From Thermodesulfovibrio sp. 3907-1M (GTDB lineage: Bacteria; Nitrospirota; Thermodesulfovibrionia; Thermodesulfovibrionales; Thermodesulfovibrionaceae), in contig NZ_CP144373.1 of assembly GCF_040450955.1 (NCBI RefSeq), positions 1,158,486 through 1,222,485 of the forward strand: a stretch of DNA of 64,000 nucleotides, written 5' to 3'. The notes beneath the pieces were generated by a model. It had not been told where the DNA came from and searched no databases. It saw nothing but the letters and a program-made list of their open reading frames with translations. This document shows, piece after piece, positions 27,987 to 36,503 of the stretch; positions within the stretch are counted from its first letter, which is position 1, and each line of letters opens with the position of its first letter. Both the position numbers and the translations under genes were made by a program.

Positions 27987-28269
27987 TTAAAGCCTCCTTA
28001 ATCATCTTTCCCGCTATTTCACTTCCTTTAACTTCATAGGTGCCTGAGTTTATTGCATTTTTAAGCTCATCCACTTTGTCAGCTCTTATATCTGGAATAT
28101 TGCTTACTTCTACCATAAGCCTTGCGATATTCTTTGCTGCCTCGGATAGAGTAACTTGATCTTTTGTAAGAACCTCTTCTCCTCTTTCTGGAGTCTTACC
28201 CTGTGATTTTTCAGGTGCGATCTGAGCATTCGGTGCTATTCCATCTATTCTTATTGGTCCTCCTATCAT
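27970..28269 (-). CDS. flgM: FlgM, anti-sigma28 factor
   Basis: 99 residues with AAAGGAGGTG before the ATG. The C-terminal half carries the FlgM core VTLSEAAKNIARLM...KVDELKNAINSGTYEVKGSEIAGKMI. The N-terminal half is disordered, as known for the exported protein. FlgM holds FliA (encoded at 41792-42493) until the hook is finished and FlgM is secreted. It overlaps flgN. Confidence 0.93.
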   Translation of the reverse strand: MIGGPIRIDGIAPNAQIAPEKSQGKTPERGEEVLTKDQVTLSEAAKNIARLMVEVSNIPDIRADKVDELKNAINSGTYEVKGSEIAGKMIKEALIDKLA

Positions 28270-28303
28270 TTAAAACACCTCCTTTGTTTCATGCATTGTT
28301 TTT

Positions 28304-29017
28304 TTAAATCGTCGGTTTTTCAGAATTATTTATCATAGCCAGAGGATTAACCGCTACTCCATCTTTGCGAACCTCAAAGTGAAGATGAGGACCAGTTGTT
28401 CTTCCTGTTGAACCTGAAAGAGCAATAATACTCTGAGATGTAACAACATCTCCAGTTTTAACAAGGTTTTTTGAGTTATGAGCATAAACTGTCTGAATTC
28501 CATTTTCATGTTCCACAATGACACAGTTTCCATATCCACCCATCCAGCCGGAGTAAACAACCTTCCCGGATAAAACAGGTTTAACAGGTGTACCTTCAGG
28601 AACTGCTATGTCTACTCCATTATGATGTCTTAGCTTTCCATCTATTGGATCAATTCTTAATCCAAAGGATGATGTTATTCTGCCTGAAACTGGTAGAGAG
28701 AGCTTATTAGACAGATTATTTTGTGGTTCCTGTTTTTCTGAAGGAGGTTTCAGTTCAATTTTCTGGTTTTTTGAAATGCTGTTTAAAAAATTGGGATTTT
28801 CAGTTAAAAATCTACCAATTCCTACATTACCAGCCATCATTTCTGCTATCTGAGGAATAATAACTGTCATATAGGTGGAAGTCGTTCCGTTAGAAAAAGA
28901 GGTGCTTTCAAACATAACCTTTAATAACTCTGTAAGAAAAACTGTTTCAATTTTTTTTGAGAGTTCTTTTGTATCATTAAAAGAATTCAATGTCTGTGTA
29001 TCAACTCTGCTTATCAC
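28304..29017 (-). CDS. FlgJ-like rod-binding domain fused to an M23 (LytM) peptidase
   Basis: 237 residues from a GTG at 29017. Residues about 20-85 resemble the rod-cap domain of FlgJ (FLTELLKVMFEST...IPQIAEMMAG). Residues about 115-230 are an M23 endopeptidase: ITSSFGLRIDP, HHNGVDIAVPEG (zinc His and Asp), YAHNSK and HLHFEVR. In Salmonella FlgJ the second domain is a glucosaminidase that cuts glycan strands; here a peptide-bond-cutting domain takes its place. It is between flgI and flgM and so should open the cell wall for the rod. Confidence 0.88.
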   Translation of the reverse strand: MISRVDTQTLNSFNDTKELSKKIETVFLTELLKVMFESTSFSNGTTSTYMTVIIPQIAEMMAGNVGIGRFLTENPNFLNSISKNQKIELKPPSEKQEPQNNLSNKLSLPVSGRITSSFGLRIDPIDGKLRHHNGVDIAVPEGTPVKPVLSGKVVYSGWMGGYGNCVIVEHENGIQTVYAHNSKNLVKTGDVVTSQSIIALSGSTGRTTGPHLHFEVRKDGVAVNPLAMINNSEKPTI

Positions 29018-29024
29018 AGCTACC

Positions 29025-30158
29025 TCACATTATTACTAAATCTGCCTTTAATGCACCAGAGGTTTTCAATGCCTGAAGTATTGATATTAAATCCTTGGGT
29101 GTTACTCCCAGTGCATTTAATGCTTTTACGAGTTCTCCAACTGTGGAACCCTGTACTTCTAACAAAGATGCCTGTTTTTCTTCAGCTTTTACTTCAGTTC
29201 TTGGAACTGTTACTGTCTCTGCTCCTCTTGGAGCTAAAGGAGGCGGTTGAATAACCTGAGGAGTCTCTTTAATTGTAATTGTTAAACCACCATGAGCCAG
29301 TGCTACAGGAGTTATCTTTACATGAGAACCAATAACCACAGTGCCTGTTCTCTCATTTATGACAACGCGGGCTGGTAAATCAGTGGAGACTTCAACTTTT
29401 TCAACTTCAGCCATGAAATCTAATACATCTCCTCTGTAGTTTGGTGGAACATTCACTGCTACTGTTCCCGGATCCAGCGCTTTTGCAATACCTGCTTTAA
29501 AAGTCTCATTTATTTTTTCAGCAATGTTTCTTGCAGTAGTTATATCTGGAAATTGAAGAAGAAGCTGAAGTTCACTCTTTGCATTTAAATTAACTGCAAC
29601 AGCTTTCTCCACAATAGCTCCTTCTGGAATGTATCCCACGTTTTGATGATTTTTTGTAGTCTGAGCAGCTCTTCCTGCTGCAATAAAACCACCTATTGAA
29701 ATAGGTCCCTGTGCCAGTGCATAAACCTCTCCATCAGGACCTGTAAGAGGAGTCATGAGAAGTGTTCCACCCTGAAGAGACTTTGCATCCCCAATGGAGG
29801 ATACCTGAACATCTATCTTTGCACCTGGCTTAACATTTGTTGGCAATTTTGCAGTAACCATTACTGCTGCAACATTTTTAACCTTACCTTTCAAATCCTT
29901 TACATTTATTGTAATTCCCATTCTGCTGAGCATATTGGCAATAGGCTGATAAAGATATGTTCCATCTTTGTCTCCTGTGCCGTTTAATCCAACAACAAGA
30001 CCATAGCCAACAAGCTGATTTTCCCTCACTCCAGCCCAATTGGCTATATCCTTTATTCTTTCAGCAAAGGAAGTGGATACAAGAAAAAGAATTAAGAAAA
30101 TAATGCACAGACTCCGCATGGCTAAAGCTTCTCGTGATGAGATTTTAGATTCTCTCAT
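29025..30158 (-). CDS. flgI: FlgI, flagellar P-ring protein
   Basis: 377 residues from the ATG at 30158 with AAAGGAGG five bases before it. A signal peptide ends near SFA. RIKDIANWAGVRENQLVGYGLVVGLNGTGD is the FlgI signature, and GTVVIGSHVKI with the C-terminal LVKALNALGVTPKDLISILQALK complete it. FlgI forms the ring in the peptidoglycan, so the cell is diderm. It is preceded by flgH and flgA, the usual order. Confidence 0.97.
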   Translation of the reverse strand: MRESKISSREALAMRSLCIIFLILFLVSTSFAERIKDIANWAGVRENQLVGYGLVVGLNGTGDKDGTYLYQPIANMLSRMGITINVKDLKGKVKNVAAVMVTAKLPTNVKPGAKIDVQVSSIGDAKSLQGGTLLMTPLTGPDGEVYALAQGPISIGGFIAAGRAAQTTKNHQNVGYIPEGAIVEKAVAVNLNAKSELQLLLQFPDITTARNIAEKINETFKAGIAKALDPGTVAVNVPPNYRGDVLDFMAEVEKVEVSTDLPARVVINERTGTVVIGSHVKITPVALAHGGLTITIKETPQVIQPPPLAPRGAETVTVPRTEVKAEEKQASLLEVQGSTVGELVKALNALGVTPKDLISILQALKTSGALKADLVIM

Positions 30159-30170
30159 GCCTTTCCTCCT

Positions 30171-30887
30171 TTAAAAGGGCCAGATTTTATCAAGTAATCT
30201 TACAAGCCAGCCCTGAGACTGTTTGTCTCCCAGTGTGCCTTCTCCTACAAGATATATCTGAGCATCTGCTACATACTGACTGAGAATTGTGTTATTCTGG
30301 CTTATATCGTCAGGTCTTATAATACCTCTTAATACAAGAATTTCCTTTTCATTGTTAACGATGATTTCTTTTCTTGATTCAATAACAAGATTGCCATTGG
30401 GCAAAACCTCCACCACCTTTGCGGTAATTGTTCCAGTAATACTGCCTGCTCTTTCCGTATCTCCATTTCCTTTAAAATCGCTCGTTGCAGAGCCTTTAAC
30501 AGACGGAGAGAAAACTTTCCCTGCCTTGTAAAATCCATTTATAAGTGGAAGATTCTGGATGTTAAAATCCGTGTTCATACCGAAGAATGTGTCAACTCCA
30601 TAGTTCGTTGACGAGTCTCTTGATGCAGTGGTTGAAGCTTTTTTCTGTGCTGATGTTGATTCATTTATTAAGATTGTTACAAGGTCATTTACTCTTCTTG
30701 CTTTTCTATCTTCATAAAGTGAAGCCCTGTTTTTCCATAAAGAGCCTTCAGTTGTTGTCTGAGCCTGCGGAGGTTCTGGATAATACTTTGGAGGCATTCC
30801 AGCGTTTTTAATATCTCTTACTTCTTTAAGCTCTGAACAGGATGTAAGAAAAACTATAAAAAGGCTTACTAAAATTATTTTTTTCAT
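30171..30887 (-). CDS. flgH: FlgH, flagellar L-ring lipoprotein
   Basis: 238 residues. A lipoprotein signal peptide ends in the lipobox LTSC (Cys17). The FlgH motif SLWKNRASLYEDRKARRVNDLVTILINESTSAQKKA lies near residue 50, and GIIRPDDISQNNTI near 190. The L-ring sits in the outer membrane and is direct evidence for one. ATG overlaps the flgA stop by 4 bases. Confidence 0.97.
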   Translation of the reverse strand: MKKIILVSLFIVFLTSCSELKEVRDIKNAGMPPKYYPEPPQAQTTTEGSLWKNRASLYEDRKARRVNDLVTILINESTSAQKKASTTASRDSSTNYGVDTFFGMNTDFNIQNLPLINGFYKAGKVFSPSVKGSATSDFKGNGDTERAGSITGTITAKVVEVLPNGNLVIESRKEIIVNNEKEILVLRGIIRPDDISQNNTILSQYVADAQIYLVGEGTLGDKQSQGWLVRLLDKIWPF

Positions 30888-31555
30888 AATGATACCCTCA
30901 CTTTGTCTTTATCTATAAGTTTGCCTACAATTTCCTTGCCAGTTTGAATACAGATAATACGGGCATTCCCTCCAACTACAGCGTCAGATTTTAAGACACC
31001 TTCTGTCATTATGATAACCTTTCCAGCATTTACTATTACATTTACTTTGCTTCCTTTTTTAACCGGCGTGTTAGGATAAAGATATTCTTCTTTAATAATT
31101 AAACCTCTGGCGAGGGTTCTTTTTACAACCTTTCCTACTATTAAGTCACGCTCTGTAATGGCTCCAGCAGGAATTCTGCTTAAAGGTTGTTTTATTTCCA
31201 TGATGTCTTCTTCTGTAACAGATTCACCTCTTTTTATTGACCTCTGAGTAACATAAACAGTGGTTAAAATTTCATAATTTGCCAGAGCTCTATGCTGTCT
31301 CTTTCCACAATTAAATGTGAACTCTACAGAGTTTGGTCTTTTTATTTCCCGAATTTTTAAATTCTCTGGAATACAACCTTTCTCAGGTTCAAATCCTATA
31401 AATCTTATCTGTCCAATCTGAACTTCTTTGTTAAATGATAATTTTTTCATCTCCTTTGCAAGAAGTTGAGCTAAAACGCCCGCTTCAAAGGCAAAGCCTG
31501 AAGAGCTCAGTAAAAAAGAGATAAAAATTATCACTAAGGTTAAAAGCTTACGCAT
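30884..31555 (-). CDS. flgA: FlgA, P-ring assembly chaperone
   Basis: 223 residues with a signal peptide (ends near GFA). The C-terminal SAF domain is recognisable: TQRSIKRGESVTEEDIMEIKQPL, VVKRTLARGLIIKEEYL, and VNVIVNAGKVIIMTEGVLKSDAVVGG. FlgA escorts FlgI in the periplasm. It lies between flgG and flgH. Confidence 0.93.
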   Translation of the reverse strand: MRKLLTLVIIFISFLLSSSGFAFEAGVLAQLLAKEMKKLSFNKEVQIGQIRFIGFEPEKGCIPENLKIREIKRPNSVEFTFNCGKRQHRALANYEILTTVYVTQRSIKRGESVTEEDIMEIKQPLSRIPAGAITERDLIVGKVVKRTLARGLIIKEEYLYPNTPVKKGSKVNVIVNAGKVIIMTEGVLKSDAVVGGNARIICIQTGKEIVGKLIDKDKVRVSL

Positions 31556-31557
31556 TT

Positions 31558-32346
31558 TTACCTCTTAAGGGCAGCCACTGTCTGTAACATTTCATCAGAT
31601 GCCTGCACTGCCTTGGAGTTGATATCAAATGCTCTCTGAGCAATTATCATATTTGCAAGCTCTTCAACAATGTTTACATTTGACATCTCAAGAAAACCCT
31701 GAACAATTCTTCCTCTTCCTTCTGTTCCAGGAGCTCCAGTTACAGGAGTTCCAGAGGCATCTGTTTCAATAAAAAGATTTTTTCCAATTGCCTGTAACCC
31801 TCCTGGATTTATAAATCTTGCAAGTTCTATGGTTCCTATCTGGACAGGTGCAACTGTTCCAGGCTGTAGCACAGTAACAGTGCCATCTGCTCCAACTGTT
31901 ATTTTTAATGCATCAGCGGGAACTGTAATTCCCGGTTCAATTGGATATCCATCGTTTGTCACAATCCTTCCATCTTTATCAATTCTGAAATTGCCTGCTC
32001 TTGTGTAGGCAATTGTTCCATCAGGAAGAGTCACCTGAAAAAATCCATCTCCATCAATTGCCAGATCAAGGTCATTACCTGTGTTTACAAGATCTCCGGG
32101 AGTAAAAAACTTTGCTACAGCAACAGGCCTTACGCCAAGACCAATCTGAATTCCAGTAGGATACTGGGTTCCATCATCAGAAGGTGCACCGGGATTGATA
32201 ATGTTTTGATAAAGCAGGTCCTGAAACTCTGCTCTTCCTTTTTTGAATCCTGTTGTATTAACATTGGCAAGATTATGGGATATTACATCTAAATTTAACT
32301 GCTGGGCTGTCAGCCCTGTTGCTGCTGTAAAAAGAGACCTTAACAT
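31558..32346 (-). CDS. flgG: FlgG, distal rod protein
   Basis: 262 residues. LFTAATGLTAQQLNLDVISHNLANVNTTGFKKGRAEFQDLLYQ is the flagellar rod/hook N-terminal motif, with the distal-rod QP.G.Q.G.G-type loop (GIQIGLGVRPV). The C-terminus MSNVNIVEELANMIIAQRAFDINSKAVQASDEML is the closing helix. Length and sequence fit FlgG rather than FlgF. AGGAGG precedes the ATG. Confidence 0.97.
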   Translation of the reverse strand: MLRSLFTAATGLTAQQLNLDVISHNLANVNTTGFKKGRAEFQDLLYQNIINPGAPSDDGTQYPTGIQIGLGVRPVAVAKFFTPGDLVNTGNDLDLAIDGDGFFQVTLPDGTIAYTRAGNFRIDKDGRIVTNDGYPIEPGITVPADALKITVGADGTVTVLQPGTVAPVQIGTIELARFINPGGLQAIGKNLFIETDASGTPVTGAPGTEGRGRIVQGFLEMSNVNIVEELANMIIAQRAFDINSKAVQASDEMLQTVAALKR

Positions 32347-32359
32347 GGTTTACCTCCTT

Positions 32360-33079
32360 TTAGATTCTTGCAATTTCACTTACTGCTCTCTGTGCAAGCT
32401 GATCAAAATTTAAGGTAACTCTCTGAGTGAGGTCAAAGTTCCTTATAGCCTGAATCATCTGAACCATCTCACTCATTGGATTTACATTTGAAGACTCTAT
32501 CCAGCCCTGTAAAATCTGACCATGAGCCTCACCAGCTTCTGTTCCTTCATAAAGGGATTGCCCAATATGTCTAAGATTATTTAATTTTACAAGTTTAATG
32601 CGTCCAGCAGGATTTCCATCAATGAAGATACTACCATCCTTTGCAATCTCTATTTTTGTTCCATCTATTACTATCGGATTGTTATTTTCATCAAGAACCC
32701 TTAATCCTGCCTGTGTAACAAGATAGTTTTCCCTGTCTCTTGTAAATGAGCCTCCACGGGTGTATAAAATCTTATTGCTCTGTCTTACAGCAAAGAATCC
32801 ATCTCCCTGTATGGCAAGGTCAAAGGGATTTTGTGTTTGTTTTAAAACACCCTGAGATGTATCAATATACTGAGTTCCAAAATATGTTTGCACCCTCGCA
32901 TCCTGATAAATAGAATTGGGCTCAACGGGTCTTCCTGAAAGCAATGGATAAAGCCTGCTTGCAAACTGCTGTCTTTTATATCCTGTGGTATTAATGTTGG
33001 CAAGATTATTTGCTACAGCATCAACTTCATACTGCCTCATGCTCATTCCAGTCATTGTTATGTAAATTCCTTTATACAT
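32360..33079 (-). CDS. flgF: FlgF, proximal rod protein
   Basis: 239 residues from the ATG at 33079, chosen because GAGGAGGTAAGG sits directly upstream; the open frame extends ten codons further without support. YITMTGMSMRQYEVDAVANNLANINTTGYKRQ opens the protein and ESSNVNPMSEMVQMIQAIRNFDLTQR closes it. It is first in the rod/hook operon and follows a strong sigma54 promoter match at 33106-33120. Confidence 0.93.
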   Translation of the reverse strand: MYKGIYITMTGMSMRQYEVDAVANNLANINTTGYKRQQFASRLYPLLSGRPVEPNSIYQDARVQTYFGTQYIDTSQGVLKQTQNPFDLAIQGDGFFAVRQSNKILYTRGGSFTRDRENYLVTQAGLRVLDENNNPIVIDGTKIEIAKDGSIFIDGNPAGRIKLVKLNNLRHIGQSLYEGTEAGEAHGQILQGWIESSNVNPMSEMVQMIQAIRNFDLTQRVTLNFDQLAQRAVSEIARI

Positions 33080-33105
33080 CCTTACCTCCTCTTGAAAACA
33101 ATAAA

Positions 33106-33120
33106 GCAATAACTATGCCA
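33106..33120 (-). promoter_or_regulatory. Sigma54 promoter of the flgF operon
   Basis: On the minus strand TGGCATAGTTATTGC (33120-33106) matches the RpoN consensus TGGCAY-R-N4-TTGC at every defined base, with GG and GC exactly 12 apart. The predicted start is near 33094, 15 bases before the flgF ATG, with the ribosome site in between. No sigma54 activator gene is in the window. Confidence 0.72.
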
Positions 33121-33198
33121 ATGCGATTTTCTTAAAAACTATTGCTTTACATAGAAGTGAAGTTTGCTTTAATGGGAAATTTTTTCCTGAATGGAATT

Positions 33199-33378
33199 TT
33201 ATGCTTCAATATCTATTTTATGTTCTGAAGATTCTTTAGGTGCAGTTTTTTCCTCAGGCTGTTCTTCCTTCTTTTTAAACTTTTTTCTCAGTTTATATTT
33301 TGCAAAAACAGAACCCTCCCTTACAGGTTTTATGGCTCTGTAAGGGTTCAGAGGGTCTATTCTGTCTTCAGGGCTCAT
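33199..33378 (-). CDS. Small conserved-looking hydrophilic protein after the HDOD gene
   Basis: 59 residues from ATG at 33378, five bases after the HDOD stop, ending TAA at 33199. It reads MSPEDRIDPLNPYRAIKPV, then a basic patch (KLRKKFKKKEE) and an acidic/Ser tail. There is no membrane segment and no recognised family. Tight spacing, normal codon use and the absence of another feature support it. Being last in the chemotaxis block, it may be a motility accessory protein; that is inference. Confidence 0.6.
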   Translation of the reverse strand: MSPEDRIDPLNPYRAIKPVREGSVFAKYKLRKKFKKKEEQPEEKTAPKESSEHKIDIEA

Positions 33379-33383
33379 TTTTT

Positions 33384-34223
33384 TTAGCTCAATAAATAGT
33401 CTTTTTGTTGTTCAAACTTAATTTTAAAGAGTCCTATAAGTTCATTTATAGCATCTTTTGTCATACCAAGAGATTCAAAGTCTATTTGAGTTGTAAAAGG
33501 CTCTTTTAATCCTATTCCGAGATTGAGACATATCTGGTCTGCAACCCTTACAATATTGCAGATATCGGCAAATGCCTGATCTTCGTAATCTGGATAGGGA
33601 TATGTATGATGATAGGTTATTACCATTTCAAGTTTTTCAGGAAGCCTCCACTTCTTTGCGATGAGACTACCTATAACAGCATGATTAAATCCCAGTATTT
33701 CATCTTCAATTTCTATTACTGGACGATTTTCCTTATACATTCTTTCATAAATTTGAATGTACATTTCTGGCATTGCGTTGTTTATAACTGTTTTACCAAC
33801 ATCATGGATTAATCCACATACAAGAGCCTCATCTGAAGTTACCATATGAGTTACCATGGCAAGCAAACTTGAACACAAAGCTACTCCAAGAGCATGTTCC
33901 CAGAGTCTTTGCTCAAACACTCCGAAATTTCTGTGTAAATCTTTTAATGAAGTTGCAATAACGAGTGATTTAAGAGTTTCAAACCCAATGAGAAGTATTG
34001 CCTGTGGGATATCCTCAATTTTTCTGTCGCGGCCATAGTAGGGAGAGTTTGCTATTCTCAAAAGTCTTGTGGCAAATCCCTGATCGCGGGAGATTATTTC
34101 TTCAAGAGTCTTTAAAGAAGCATAATCATCATGAATAAGGCTCATAACTTTCATGGCAATTGGTGGTAAAGAAGGTATATCAACTGTCTTAAGAATTATT
34201 CTTTCTATAATTTCTTCCTGCAA
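33384..34223 (-). CDS. HDOD domain protein
   Basis: 279 residues, one HDOD domain: PSLPPIAMKVMSLIHDDYASLKTLEEIISRDQGFATRLLRIANSPYYG at the N-terminus and an HD-like pair in CGLIHDVGKTVIN near residue 137, with a second His in YHHTYPYPDYED. HDOD proteins act in signalling and motility and mostly lack proven enzyme activity. It is nine bases downstream of cheB and is part of the chemotaxis block. Confidence 0.88.
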   Translation of the reverse strand: MQEEIIERIILKTVDIPSLPPIAMKVMSLIHDDYASLKTLEEIISRDQGFATRLLRIANSPYYGRDRKIEDIPQAILLIGFETLKSLVIATSLKDLHRNFGVFEQRLWEHALGVALCSSLLAMVTHMVTSDEALVCGLIHDVGKTVINNAMPEMYIQIYERMYKENRPVIEIEDEILGFNHAVIGSLIAKKWRLPEKLEMVITYHHTYPYPDYEDQAFADICNIVRVADQICLNLGIGLKEPFTTQIDFESLGMTKDAINELIGLFKIKFEQQKDYLLS

Positions 34224-34232
34224 AATTGCCTC

Positions 34233-35288
34233 CTATACAGCATTTATTATTTCACCTGCCATTTCTTCAAGAGACACCACTTTATCAGCAATGCCAGCTT
34301 CCACAACTGCTTTTGGCATACCATATACTACACAGGTTTCCTCATTTTGTGCAAATACTCTTCCGCCTGTTTCCTTAATTTTCTTACATCCTTTTGCTCC
34401 GTCATTACCCATTCCTGTTAGTATTACTCCAAGACTTCTGCCAGGAAAACACTCTGCCACAGATAACATTAAAACATCAACGCTCGGACGATATATGAAC
34501 TCTTCTTTATCTTCTGAAATGGACACAAAGGTTTCAATTCCTCTTCTTTTAAGTCTCATATGTCCTCGGCCCGGAGCAATGTATACGATACCTGGTTTTA
34601 TAGGTTCTCCTTCTTCAGCTTCTTTTACTGAAAGCTGGCTCAACTGGTCAAGTCTTTCTGCAAAGGGCTTTGTAAAATTAGGTGGCATGTGCTGGGCAAT
34701 AACTACAGGAACAGGAAAGTCTTTTGGTAGCTTTGGAATAATCTCCTGAAGTGCTTTAGGACCTCCTGTGGAAGTTCCAATGGATACTATTCCGATCTTT
34801 CTTTCCGTAGTTACTCTCACTTTAGGAACTTCAACCTTGGGGATTTCTATTTTGGGCTCTGTGGCTTTGACTACTGGTCTTCTTTTTACAATCCCTCGTT
34901 TGCCAATTGTTTTAATCTTTTCAATCAACATTCCCTTAATCTTAACGATATTTACAGAAAGTTCGGCAAGATTTTTGGGTATAAAATCTATTGCACCAAG
35001 CTCCAGTGCTTCAAGGGTTACCTTTGCTCCTTCTGTTGTAAGAGAGCTAACCATAATAACAGGAACAGGGTATTTTTGCATTATCTCCTTTAATGCAGTT
35101 ATACCATCCATTCTTGGCATTTCCACATCCATTGTTACTACATCAGGCTTGAGTTCCTGAACCATCTGAACAGCTTCAACTCCATCCCTTGCTGTTCCAA
35201 TTACCTTAATTTCAGGGTCTTCCTGCAACATGGCTGTTATTGCCTTTCTCATAAAGGCTGAATCATCAACAACAAGAACCTTAATCAT
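34233..35288 (-). CDS. cheB: CheB, receptor methylesterase/glutamine deamidase
   Basis: 351 residues: a receiver domain (D54 phosphoacceptor in VTMDVEMPRMDG, DD at 8-9), a basic Pro/Val linker (about 115-160) and a CheB catalytic domain with the triad S173 (GTSTGGPKA), H200 (IAQHMPP) and D297 (MGNDGAKG). It removes methyl groups from chemoreceptors for adaptation, opposing CheR at 39006-39857. AAGGAG precedes the ATG. CheA lacks a P2 docking domain here, so CheB is probably phosphorylated without P2 capture. Confidence 0.96.
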   Translation of the reverse strand: MIKVLVVDDSAFMRKAITAMLQEDPEIKVIGTARDGVEAVQMVQELKPDVVTMDVEMPRMDGITALKEIMQKYPVPVIMVSSLTTEGAKVTLEALELGAIDFIPKNLAELSVNIVKIKGMLIEKIKTIGKRGIVKRRPVVKATEPKIEIPKVEVPKVRVTTERKIGIVSIGTSTGGPKALQEIIPKLPKDFPVPVVIAQHMPPNFTKPFAERLDQLSQLSVKEAEEGEPIKPGIVYIAPGRGHMRLKRRGIETFVSISEDKEEFIYRPSVDVLMLSVAECFPGRSLGVILTGMGNDGAKGCKKIKETGGRVFAQNEETCVVYGMPKAVVEAGIADKVVSLEEMAGEIINAV

Positions 35289-35300
35289 AGCTGAATCTCC

Positions 35301-36485
35301 TTAAAAACCAAATTCTTTAAGAAGCTCATCAACATCTTCCTGTGAAACTTTTTCAACTTCCTTTTTAGCTGCTTCCTTTTCTTCAATTTTCAACCCAAAA
35401 GTGGTTATAAGACGAAGAAGCTCTATCTCAAGGTCTCCTACAAGAGTAATCACCTTTTTAAGAACCTGTCCTGTCAGATCCTGAAAAGACTGAGTTGTAA
35501 GAATCTCTGTTAAATCATCTTCAAGAGAATTTTTAAACTCTCTAAGAAATTCTACACTTTCTGAGGGTCCTTGAAGCCCTCTTATGTGATTTGCAAGGTC
35601 ATCCATTTTTAAAATATATTTTTCAACAATCTCCATTGTTTTATTTGCTGCTTCCTCTGTTTTATCAATGACCATCTGAAGCTGATCAACTGCTCTTGGC
35701 ATCTGTTGAGTAGCAATTTCCCTAAGTCTTGGATCAAGGGCTTCTCTAAAGCTTTTTAAAGAATCATGAAGTTTCCGTGCAACTTTTCCCACTTCTTTAA
35801 ATAAATCACTCTGGCTTTTTTGAATTATGTTATTCATTATTCTGTCTGCCTGCTCATAGTCTCCCTGTGTTACTGCGTTCATAAAATTGGTTATTTCTTC
35901 CAGCAAAACATATTTTGGATCATCCTTTGCTATACCTTTCTTTTCGTAAAATTTTACAGGATCTATGACTTCAGTAACTGTTACTTCTCCACCAATTCCA
36001 CTGACTTTTTTCACAACCTCAACCCTGTCTCCCTCATCATGAACCTCTACTATTTCTTCTTCAAAAAGACTCTGGTCTTCTGACGGAATTAATTTTTTTG
36101 TATCCAGCAAAATAAGCAGTCTATCATCTAAACGGGCAACACCTTCTATCTGGGTCTGACCATGCTGCATAAACTCATCAGCAGGTTCAACACTTGTTTC
36201 ATCTATGTTTACCACTCCAGTAATATCATCTACCAGTGCACCAAAAGTTATCTTTCCTGAGGAAACAACAATTACTTTTCCTCCATTGTTTTCTTCTGGA
36301 ATACCAAGAATTCTTTTTAGATTTACAATTGGAATTACTCTACCACGAAGATTTGTAACTCCCTCAACATAAAAGGGTACCCCTGGCATTTTTGTAATTT
36401 GAGGAAGTTTAATAATTTCCTGAACTTTAAGAATGGGAACAGTATATTCGTTTTTTTCCAGAATAAAACCAATGTACTGTTTCAT
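35301..36485 (-). CDS. CheW-CheZ fusion: receptor coupling protein joined to CheY-P phosphatase
   Basis: 394 residues. Residues 1-140 are a CheW domain (YTVPILKVQEIIKLPQITKMP, VTNLRGRVIPIVNLK, ALVDDITGVVNI). After a linker, residues about 190-394 form a long helical region ending in CheZ hallmarks: QSFQDLTGQVLKKV with the catalytic pair D336 and Q340 (D143/Q147 in E. coli), and a C-terminal SQEDVDELLKEFGF equal to the CheY-binding tail. Phosphatase and receptor-array coupling are therefore on one chain. No separate cheW or cheZ is in this block. Both halves look intact. Confidence 0.9.
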   Translation of the reverse strand: MKQYIGFILEKNEYTVPILKVQEIIKLPQITKMPGVPFYVEGVTNLRGRVIPIVNLKRILGIPEENNGGKVIVVSSGKITFGALVDDITGVVNIDETSVEPADEFMQHGQTQIEGVARLDDRLLILLDTKKLIPSEDQSLFEEEIVEVHDEGDRVEVVKKVSGIGGEVTVTEVIDPVKFYEKKGIAKDDPKYVLLEEITNFMNAVTQGDYEQADRIMNNIIQKSQSDLFKEVGKVARKLHDSLKSFREALDPRLREIATQQMPRAVDQLQMVIDKTEEAANKTMEIVEKYILKMDDLANHIRGLQGPSESVEFLREFKNSLEDDLTEILTTQSFQDLTGQVLKKVITLVGDLEIELLRLITTFGLKIEEKEAAKKEVEKVSQEDVDELLKEFGF

Positions 36486-36503
36486 TTTCTCTCTCCCTTA
36501 AAT

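Noticed and set aside
33556-33580. GCCGATAT as a sigma28 -10 inside the HDOD gene (minus strand)
   Set aside because: No TAAA-type -35 at the required distance and it is inside a coding region.
34153-34749. 198-codon open frame on the plus strand across cheB and the HDOD gene
   Set aside because: It lies antisense to two clear genes, has no ribosome site and its Ser/Pro/Thr-rich composition is typical of reverse-frame reading.
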